Shown here: piece after piece, positions 14,855 to 20,910 of the stretch | Layout: the number at the start of each line of letters is the position of its first letter | How positions within the stretch are numbered: the stretch's first letter is position 1 | DNA from: Rhodoferax sp. | Lineage (GTDB): Bacteria > Pseudomonadota > Gammaproteobacteria > Burkholderiales > Burkholderiaceae_C | DNA length: 20,910 nucleotides | Assembly: GCA_017880985.1 (NCBI GenBank) | Contig: JADGRK010000005.1 | Span: forward strand, 1-20,910 | Direction: 5' to 3' | The notes under the pieces: model-generated | The model's database searches: none | The model's input: the letters and a program-made list of their open reading frames with translations, nothing else | What the model was told of the DNA's origin: nothing | Translations under genes and position numbers: made by a program

Positions 14855-16261
14855 ATGCTGGCGCATCATCAGGATCCGATTGCCGCCATTGCTACTGCGC
14901 CGGGTCGCGGCGCCGTGGGTATTGTGCGGCTCAGCGGGAAGGGCATTGGGACGCTAATTCAGGTCCTGTGTGGGCATCCACTCAAACCCCGTGAAGCAAC
15001 ATACACTCCATTTCTTGACTGCGCCGGACTGGCGATTGACCGTGGCATAGCGATTTATTTTCCGGCTCCGTATTCTTTCACCGGTGAAGATGTACTGGAA
15101 TTGCAGGCGCATGGGGGACCGGTGGTGTTGCAACTGTTGTTGGCACGTTGCCTCCAAGCGGCGGCGCAGTCCGATCCGGTCACGCGTATGCCGCTGCTGT
15201 CGGGTTTACGCCTGGCGAAGCCGGGCGAATTTTCCGAACGCGCGTTCCTCAACAACAAAATCGATCTGGCGCAAGCCGAGGCGATTGCCGACTTGATTGA
15301 CGCCAGTACCGAAGCGGCGGCCCGCAGTGCCAGCCGTTCGCTGTCTGGTGAATTTTCCAGAGAGATTCATAAACTACGTGACGGGCTGATTCAACTGCGC
15401 CTGCTGGTGGAAGCCACGCTGGATTTTCCTGAAGAAGAACTTGACTATCTGCGCAGGGCTGACGCGCATGGACAGCTATCACATTTAGAGCAAATTCTGC
15501 ACCTTGTGCAGCAGAAAACGAAGCAAGGCGCACTGTTGCGCGAAGGCATCAAGGTGGTCATTGCTGGCCAGCCCAATGCGGGCAAGTCATCTCTGCTCAA
15601 CGCGTTGGCGGGGGCCGAACTGGCGATTGTTACGCCGGTGCCGGGTACCACGCGTGACAAGGTGCAGCAAACCATTCAGATCGAGGGCGTGCCGGTGCAT
15701 GTGATTGACACGGCGGGCTTACGCGACACTGCGGATGAGGTTGAGAAGGTTGGCATTGAACGCGCTTGGGATGCGATCGAGTCGGCGGATGTGGTCTTGT
15801 TTTTGCACGACTTGACCCGTCGTCATGCTATTGATTACATAGCTGGTGACGTTCATGTGGCAAAGGTTCTGGCTCAAAAGTTATCCCCAAGAATACCCAT
15901 CATCGAGATCTGGAACAAGCTTGATGCAGTCGCCGAACCGGGATCTCCCGCAGGCCTGAGTCTGTCGGCGAAAACCGGCGCCGGGCTGAAGGCATTACGC
16001 GCCAGGTTGCTGGAGCTGGCGGGCTGGCAGTCGGCGCCAGAGGGCGTTTTTATCGCGCGTGAGCGGCACGTGCAGGCCCTGCACCGGGTGGAGGGTCATT
16101 TGGCGCAGGCCAGCGTCCACTTGGCAGAGCGCGCTCAAGCACTTGATTTGCTGGCCGAAGAGCTTCGATTGGCGCAAAACGCCTTGAATGAAATAACTGG
16201 AGAATTTACGTCGGATGATCTGCTGGGAGTGATATTCTCCAAATTCTGCATTGGAAAATAG
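14855..16261 (+). CDS. mnmE: tRNA uridine-5-carboxymethylaminomethyl modification GTPase MnmE
   Basis: MnmE works with MnmG to modify the wobble uridine (U34) of several tRNAs. The 468 residues show an N-terminal folate-binding domain (IAAIATAPGRGAVGIVRLSG from residue 9), a helical domain split around the G domain, and G motifs: P-loop GQPNAGKS (238-245), TTRD (265-268), DTAG (285-288) and NKLD (354-357). The C-terminus FSKFCIGK carries the cysteine typical of the family. No strong ribosome site precedes the ATG. It ends the rightward rpmH-to-mnmE set. Confidence 0.98.
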   Translation: MLAHHQDPIAAIATAPGRGAVGIVRLSGKGIGTLIQVLCGHPLKPREATYTPFLDCAGLAIDRGIAIYFPAPYSFTGEDVLELQAHGGPVVLQLLLARCLQAAAQSDPVTRMPLLSGLRLAKPGEFSERAFLNNKIDLAQAEAIADLIDASTEAAARSASRSLSGEFSREIHKLRDGLIQLRLLVEATLDFPEEELDYLRRADAHGQLSHLEQILHLVQQKTKQGALLREGIKVVIAGQPNAGKSSLLNALAGAELAIVTPVPGTTRDKVQQTIQIEGVPVHVIDTAGLRDTADEVEKVGIERAWDAIESADVVLFLHDLTRRHAIDYIAGDVHVAKVLAQKLSPRIPIIEIWNKLDAVAEPGSPAGLSLSAKTGAGLKALRARLLELAGWQSAPEGVFIARERHVQALHRVEGHLAQASVHLAERAQALDLLAEELRLAQNALNEITGEFTSDDLLGVIFSKFCIGK

Positions 16262-16323
16262 TCTCGAATGGCCTACAGACTGGTTCTCTGGCGCAAAGAT
16301 TTCGCGGTGCATTGAAAGAAGAT

Positions 16324-17082
16324 ATGTTTCTATTTGATTGGTTTGACAGCAAAAAAAACGCCCTTACAAACGCGGCCGAGAGTTCCGGCTTGGGGCCTGC
16401 TGACCCAACGGTGCCCAATAACCGACTGCGCCCGAAACTGGCCTTATCGCCGGCTAATCATGCCGCAAACCGAAGGACTGAGCGTCTTGAGCGGCGCGAG
16501 CTCCTTTACAGTGTGGTACGTGACACCATGCTTCGCGCAGGCGTATTGGCTGCCAGTTACAAATTCAAGGTGCTGTCGCTTGATGCGCGTGGCCGTCAGT
16601 ACCTCATCATGATGGATTTGGCCAACGGTGCTGGGGTAAGTTCATCGCGTCTGGCCGAGATTGAAGCGGCGCTGGCCCAAGCCACCAAGGTGCAGCATGA
16701 CATCCTGGTCACTGCCGTCTATTGGCGCATCAATGAGCCCGTTACGGTTGGTCTGTCACTCGCTCCTGTCAACTCTGCCCCTCAAGCGGCTAGGCCAACA
16801 TCAGATCAACAAGCCAGCCGCGCACCTGCGACACCGGTAGAACCTGGGCCAGCTTCGGTGTCAGGGCACCGTTATCAACCACTACAAGGAGATGAAGTTG
16901 CTGCCTTCAAACGGGCATTGGCTAGTGCAACACCTGTGGCCGTCCCGGCCGCATCAGGCAAGGTGGTGACTTCAGGACGCCGCAATCCGGCTCCACCTGA
17001 GGAATTTGAAGATACGCAAATACAGGACGAGCAAGAGCCCAGCTCGCCCCTGAGCATCACTCAATATGGGGATTTGAAATGA
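16324..17082 (+). CDS. Conserved-looking protein of unknown function
   Basis: I do not recognise a named family. ATG 16324 is preferred (252 residues) because GAAAGAAG lies just before it; an in-frame TTG at 16312 would add four residues. After a short N-terminal segment (FLFDWFDSKK) and a basic linker, residues about 53-141 look like a folded alpha/beta domain: helix LERRELLYSVVRDTMLRAG, strands YKFKVLSLD and QYLIMMDL, helix RLAEIEAALAQA, strand ILVTAVYWRI. Residues 145-252 are rich in Pro, Ala, Ser and Gln and are probably disordered, apart from a short helix near 189-201 and a distinct ending LSITQYGDLK. There is no signal peptide or membrane helix. It lies between mnmE and the convergent apt, 22 bases from the latter's stop. 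Confidence 0.8.
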   Translation: MFLFDWFDSKKNALTNAAESSGLGPADPTVPNNRLRPKLALSPANHAANRRTERLERRELLYSVVRDTMLRAGVLAASYKFKVLSLDARGRQYLIMMDLANGAGVSSSRLAEIEAALAQATKVQHDILVTAVYWRINEPVTVGLSLAPVNSAPQAARPTSDQQASRAPATPVEPGPASVSGHRYQPLQGDEVAAFKRALASATPVAVPAASGKVVTSGRRNPAPPEEFEDTQIQDEQEPSSPLSITQYGDLK

Positions 17083-17104
17083 GGGCTTGGTCGAGTTGAC
17101 TGTT

Positions 17105-17659
17105 TCAGTGCCCAGAGAAATCGAGCAGGGTAAAAAGTGGCAAACCTGCGCTGCGGAGCCTGTTGGAGCCGCCAAGCTCTGGCAAATCTACAATCGCTGC
17201 ACCTTCAATGACCTGGGCTCCGAGTTTTTCCAGTAATTTCATGCCAGCCATCATGGTGCCGCCGGTGGCAATCAAGTCGTCAATCAATAAGACGCGGTCT
17301 TTTGCCTTGACGGCGTCAGTGTGCAACTCAACGGTGGCACTTCCATATTCCAGTTCATAGGTTTCTTCGACGGTCGTGAACGGCAGTTTGCCTTTCTTGC
17401 GGATCGGCACAAAGCCGACATTCAATTCATAAGCTACCACCGCACCCAGAATGAAGCCACGCGCATCCAGCCCCGCTACCACATCGGGGCGCAGACCAGC
17501 GCCCATGTAGCGGTGGACGAATGCATCGATCAGAACCCGAAATACCTTTGCATCCTGCAACAGCGGTGTGATATCGCGAAACTGGACTCCCGGTGCCGGC
17601 CAGTCAGGGACGGTGCGGATGTGGTTTTTAAGGTATTGGTTGACGCTGAGGTTTTGCAT
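17105..17659 (-). CDS. apt: Adenine phosphoribosyltransferase
   Basis: Apt salvages adenine by joining it to PRPP to give AMP. The 184-residue protein has the family's features: FRDITPLL at 27-34, LDARGFILG at 64-72, the basic loop IRKKGKLP (86-93) and the PRPP-binding motif VLLIDDLIATGGT (123-135). It lies downstream of the antiporter gene on the same strand after 67 bases and converges on the unknown-function gene. Confidence 0.97.
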   Translation of the reverse strand: MQNLSVNQYLKNHIRTVPDWPAPGVQFRDITPLLQDAKVFRVLIDAFVHRYMGAGLRPDVVAGLDARGFILGAVVAYELNVGFVPIRKKGKLPFTTVEETYELEYGSATVELHTDAVKAKDRVLLIDDLIATGGTMMAGMKLLEKLGAQVIEGAAIVDLPELGGSNRLRSAGLPLFTLLDFSGH

Positions 17660-17726
17660 GAAATATTGGTTTCGATCAGGTGCCGGTATTGTGCATCGTG
17701 CCGGCTTTTTCCCGGACGCAGGCCGC

Positions 17727-19712
17727 TTAACCCTTGAGTAATTTTTGCTCCGCTAATGCTAGCGCTTCAGCCTTGCCCGAAAGCACCAGTGTGTCGCCCT
17801 CTTCAATCAGCAGATCCTGGCTGATTGAAACGACCTGCCCCCCGCTTCGACGCAGGCTGACAATGCGCACATCGGCTGCCAGCGGGGCCAGATGCCCCAG
17901 TGGTTTGCCCACTGAGCGGGCACCCAGCGGCAGCGTCAGTGTTGACAGACGTTCCTGATGCAGTTCATCGACCGAGTCGTCATCGGCGCCGTGGAAGTAG
18001 CCCCGCAGCAGGTGATAGCGCGCATCGCGTTGGTCACGCACGATGCGAATCACACGCCGCATCGGCACACCCACCAGCGCCAATGCGTGGCTGGCCAGCA
18101 TCAGTGAGCCCTCAATTGCCTCCGGCACGACCTCGGTGGCACCGGCCTGACGCAGTGCTTCCAGATCATGATCGTCCTGTGTGCGAACGACCACTGGCAC
18201 CTGCGGCGCGTGTTCGCGGATGTGGGCCAGTACTTTCATCGCGCTGGGCACTTCGAGGTAGGTAATGACCACGGCACTGGCCCGTGCCAGTCCGGCCGCA
18301 ATCAATGCCTGCAGGCGGGCAGCATCCCCAAACACGACCGAGTCACCCGCGACGGCCGCTTGGCGCACCCGGTCGGGATCGAGGTCGAGCGCGATGTAGG
18401 GAATGCCCTCTTGCTCCAGCATGCGGGCCAGATTCTGGCCGCAACGGCCATAGCCGCAAATAATGATGTGCTTGCTGGTGTTGATTGATTTTCGCGCAAT
18501 GGTGGTCATTTGCAGTGACTGTTGCAGCCACTCGCTGCTGACCAACCTCAAAACAAGCGGGTCGCTGTACAAAATAATGAAGGGCGTGGCGAGCATCGAA
18601 AGCACCATGCTGGCCAGTATCGGGTTTAGCAGTGCCGGCGGCACCAATGCATGGGACTGGGCCAGCGTCAGCAACACAAATCCAAATTCCCCGGCTTGGG
18701 CCAAGTACAGACCGGTACGCAGCGAAACCCCCGCCGTGGCACCCAGACCCCGCGCCAACAAACCGACCAATGCCGCCTTGAATAACACCGGCACAGTGAC
18801 CAGCAACAGCACTAGCGGCCAACGTTCCAGCACCAGGCGCCAATCGAGCATCATACCGATGCTGATAAAAAACAGACCCAGCAGGACATCGTGAAAGGGC
18901 CGGATGTCGGTCTCCACCTGCTGCTTGTATTGGGTCTCAGAGATCAGCATGCCGGCAATGAAGGCGCCCAGTGCCAGACTCAAGCCTGCCCGTTCGGTCA
19001 ACCAGGCCAGACTCAAAGTAATAAGCAGCAGGTTCAGCACGAACAGCTCTTCGCTCTTGCGCCTGGCTACCAGCGTCAGCCAGTATCGCATCACACGCGG
19101 TCCGCCGATCAGCAGCAGGGTAATTAGCAGCGTTGCTTTCAAGCTTGCGAATGCCAGGGTTTCGAACATCTGCTCGGCTGAGGCACCGAGCGCCGGGATC
19201 AACACCAGCAGCGGCACAACCGCCAAATCCTGAAACAGCAACACGCCCATGACCCGTTTGCCGTGCTCCGACTCCATCTCCAGCCGTTCGGACATGAGTT
19301 TGACCACAATCGCTGTGCTGCTCATGGCCAGGGCACTGGAGAGTGCCAGCGCCGTTTGCCAACCCATGCCCCACATGCCTGGAGACAATATTCCCAGAGC
19401 CACGGTCGCCACTGTGGCCCCCAGCATGGTCAGCAGGACCTGGAAAAAGCCCAGTCCAAACACATGGTTGCGCATGGCGCGCAGCTTGGGAAGATTGAAC
19501 TCGAGCCCAATCACAAACATCAGGAAAACGACGCCAAACTCACCTAAATGACGCACCCCATCGGCGTTCTTCGCCAAGGCCAAAGCGTTCGGTCCGATCA
19601 CCACGCCGACGGCCAGATATCCCAGCATCGGCGGCAATTTCAAGTAGCGGCACGCCACGACTCCCAGCACGGCGGCCAACAAATAGAAGAGCGTCAGGTC
19701 AAGCGGGTTCAC
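17727..19712 (-). CDS. Monovalent cation:proton antiporter, CPA2 family (KefB/KefC type)
   Basis: This 661-residue inner-membrane protein has about 12-13 hydrophobic helices in residues 1-385, including LLFQDLAVVPLLVLIP (158-173) with the family's QD pair. A cytosolic TrkA-N (RCK) nucleotide-binding domain starts at IIICGYGRCGQ (416-426, GxGxxG motif) with acidic DLD at 443-445. A TrkA-C domain runs from about 590 to the end. Such proteins move K+ or Na+ out in exchange for H+; Kef members are gated by glutathione adducts, but gating residues cannot be judged here. The start is GTG at 19712 (MNPLDLTLFYLLAA), with GGGGGT close upstream. It is divergent from kdsD, with 43 bases between the starts. 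The exact ion is not known. Confidence 0.92.
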   Translation of the reverse strand: MNPLDLTLFYLLAAVLGVVACRYLKLPPMLGYLAVGVVIGPNALALAKNADGVRHLGEFGVVFLMFVIGLEFNLPKLRAMRNHVFGLGFFQVLLTMLGATVATVALGILSPGMWGMGWQTALALSSALAMSSTAIVVKLMSERLEMESEHGKRVMGVLLFQDLAVVPLLVLIPALGASAEQMFETLAFASLKATLLITLLLIGGPRVMRYWLTLVARRKSEELFVLNLLLITLSLAWLTERAGLSLALGAFIAGMLISETQYKQQVETDIRPFHDVLLGLFFISIGMMLDWRLVLERWPLVLLLVTVPVLFKAALVGLLARGLGATAGVSLRTGLYLAQAGEFGFVLLTLAQSHALVPPALLNPILASMVLSMLATPFIILYSDPLVLRLVSSEWLQQSLQMTTIARKSINTSKHIIICGYGRCGQNLARMLEQEGIPYIALDLDPDRVRQAAVAGDSVVFGDAARLQALIAAGLARASAVVITYLEVPSAMKVLAHIREHAPQVPVVVRTQDDHDLEALRQAGATEVVPEAIEGSLMLASHALALVGVPMRRVIRIVRDQRDARYHLLRGYFHGADDDSVDELHQERLSTLTLPLGARSVGKPLGHLAPLAADVRIVSLRRSGGQVVSISQDLLIEEGDTLVLSGKAEALALAEQKLLKG

Positions 19713-19741
19713 CCCCGGATACTAACAAGCAAGATGCCCTC

Positions 19742-19747
19742 TATAAA
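19742..19747 (+). promoter_or_regulatory. Candidate -10 element of kdsD
   Basis: TATAAA, followed by AT, matches five of six bases of the sigma-70 -10 consensus and ends eight bases before the kdsD ATG. A start six to eight bases downstream would fall at 19754-19756, on or next to the A of the ATG, and no Shine-Dalgarno precedes the ATG. No good -35 hexamer is visible. Confidence 0.45.
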
Positions 19748-19755
19748 ATGTCGGC

Positions 19756-20757
19756 ATGACAACTCAAACCAATCAGTCTGCGATGTTTGATACACACCGT
19801 GCCATTCAACTGGCGCAGGACGCGCTGGACATCGAGGCGGCTGCCGTATTGGGTTTGAAAAAGCACTTGGGGGGCTCGTTTGCCAACGCGGTGCAGATGA
19901 TGCTGCGGGTACGTGGCCGCGTAGTCGTGATGGGCATGGGCAAGAGCGGGCATATCGGCCGCAAAATTGCCGCTACCTTGGCTTCCACGGGCACGCCCTC
20001 GATGTTCGTGCACCCGGCTGAGGCTAGCCACGGAGACCTTGGCATGATTAAATCAGTTGATCTGGTGCTCGCCATTTCGAACAGCGGTGAGTCAGGGGAG
20101 TTAACTGCCATTTTGCCCGTTCTCAAACGCCTGGGTGCGCCCCTGATTGCGTTGGTCGGCAATGCTGACTCAACGTTGGCCCGTCATGCCGATGTGTTTC
20201 TCAATTGTGGTGTGGAAAAAGAAGCCTGTCCCCTGAATCTGGCCCCTACCGCCAGCACCACAGCCCAACTCGCGCTCGGTGATGCGTTGGCAGTGGCCCT
20301 GTTGGACGCTCGCGGTTTCAAGGCGGAAGACTTTGCAAGGTCCCATCCAGGCGGCGCGCTGGGACGTAAGTTGCTCACCCATGTCAGTGACGTGATGCGC
20401 TCGGGAGATACCGTGCCCCACGTTGGACCGCAAGCCAGTTTCAGTGAGTTGATGCGCGAGATGAGTGCCAAGGGACTGGGGGCCACCGCCATTGTGGACG
20501 CGCAACTACGCGTGTTGGGAATCTTCACCGATGGCGACTTGCGTCGCTTGGTGGAAAAGGGCATTGACTTGCGCGCCGTCACGGCCGCTCAGGTCATGCA
20601 CCCCAACCCCTGCACCATTGCCATGGATGCCCTGGCGGTAGAGGCGGTTGAGCTGATGGAGCGGCGGTGCATTACCAGCGTGCTGGTGCTGGATGCAAAG
20701 GGGCAGCTCTGCGGCGCGCTCAACAGCAACGACCTGATGCGGGCGAAGGTGATCTGA
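19756..20757 (+). CDS. kdsD: Arabinose-5-phosphate isomerase (KpsF/GutQ family)
   Basis: The enzyme interconverts ribulose 5-phosphate and arabinose 5-phosphate, the first step to Kdo for lipopolysaccharide. The 333 residues hold a SIS sugar-isomerase domain with VVVMGMGKSGHIGRK (57-70), ISNSGESGE (107-115) and the family signature HPGGALGR (197-204), then two CBS domains (about 208-268 and 276-333; the second ends VLVLDAKGQLCGALNSNDL). No ribosome site is seen, only TATAAA close to the ATG. Its TGA overlaps the ATG of kdsC by one base, the usual kdsD-kdsC pair, which supports the Kdo role over gutQ. Confidence 0.96.
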   Translation: MTTQTNQSAMFDTHRAIQLAQDALDIEAAAVLGLKKHLGGSFANAVQMMLRVRGRVVVMGMGKSGHIGRKIAATLASTGTPSMFVHPAEASHGDLGMIKSVDLVLAISNSGESGELTAILPVLKRLGAPLIALVGNADSTLARHADVFLNCGVEKEACPLNLAPTASTTAQLALGDALAVALLDARGFKAEDFARSHPGGALGRKLLTHVSDVMRSGDTVPHVGPQASFSELMREMSAKGLGATAIVDAQLRVLGIFTDGDLRRLVEKGIDLRAVTAAQVMHPNPCTIAMDALAVEAVELMERRCITSVLVLDAKGQLCGALNSNDLMRAKVI

Positions 20758-20910
20758 TGATTCGCGCAACCCTCAATTTCCCGCCCGAGTTGCTGCTCAG
20801 GGCGCAAGGTATTCGTGTCGTTTTCTTCGATGTGGACGGAGTTCTGACTGACGGCGGGCTGTACTTTACAGAGGTGGGCGAAACGATCAAACGCTTTAAC
20901 ACGCTCGACG
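20757..20910 (+). CDS. kdsC: 3-deoxy-D-manno-octulosonate-8-phosphate phosphatase, N-terminal part
   Basis: The first 51 codons are present before the window ends. After MIRATLNFPPELLLRAQGIR comes the HAD-superfamily nucleophile motif VVFFDVDGVLTDG, with D25 and D27, then GLYFTEVGETIKRFNTLD. This is the start pattern of KdsC, which removes phosphate from Kdo-8-phosphate. The ATG overlaps the kdsD stop by one base (TGATG), so translation is probably coupled. The rest of the gene is outside the window. Confidence 0.93.
   Translation, partial: MIRATLNFPPELLLRAQGIRVVFFDVDGVLTDGGLYFTEVGETIKRFNTLD

Noticed and set aside
17682..17710. GCCGG...CCGGC stem followed by TTTTT on the plus strand
   Set aside because: It resembles a terminator, but no plus-strand gene ends just upstream: apt and the antiporter gene read the other way. 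The 14-base loop and 5-bp stem are also weak.
1..20910. tRNA, rRNA, CRISPR array, insertion sequence or prophage
   Set aside because: No cloverleaf, regular spaced repeats, transposase motifs with inverted ends, or phage genes could be seen in either strand.

Overview
The window looks like a chromosome segment of a betaproteobacterium, probably Burkholderiales and near Comamonadaceae (Rhodoferax/Polaromonas-like). The gene order around the replication origin, the protein sequences of GyrB, DnaA, YidC and MnmE, and the moderately high GC content all point this way. The genus is inference only.

Left part (about 1-6240) is accessory. Archease, RtcB RNA ligase and a CapA-family metallophosphatase sit head to tail with gaps of 2 and 4 bases, forming a probable RNA-repair operon. 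Next comes an eroded stretch: a BON-domain gene whose last strand has moved to another frame, and a DHH-phosphoesterase remnant lacking an internal block and most of its C-terminus. A divergent PRPP-synthetase homologue follows, and its 3' end overlaps a convergent kinase-like phosphotransferase gene. A 356-base spacer (6234-6589) holds a possible 45-residue minus-strand ORF and two hairpins.

Middle part (6590-17659) is the conserved origin-proximal block. gyrB, dnaN and dnaA run leftward; rpmH, rnpA, yidD, yidC and mnmE run rightward. They diverge from the 263-base dnaA-rpmH spacer, which carries a perfect DnaA box, a one-mismatch box and an AT-rich tract, and is the likely oriC. A conserved-looking protein of unknown function follows mnmE and converges on apt.

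Right part (17727-20910) has a KefB/C-type cation/proton antiporter gene divergent from kdsD. kdsD overlaps the start of kdsC, which runs off the window; these two begin the Kdo (lipopolysaccharide) pathway. kdsD has a TATAAA element so close to its ATG that its mRNA may be leaderless.

The most notable material is the RNA-repair operon with its CapA-like third gene and the adjacent nucleotide/phosphate genes, two of which show deletion scars. No tRNA, rRNA, CRISPR array, intact insertion sequence or prophage was seen.
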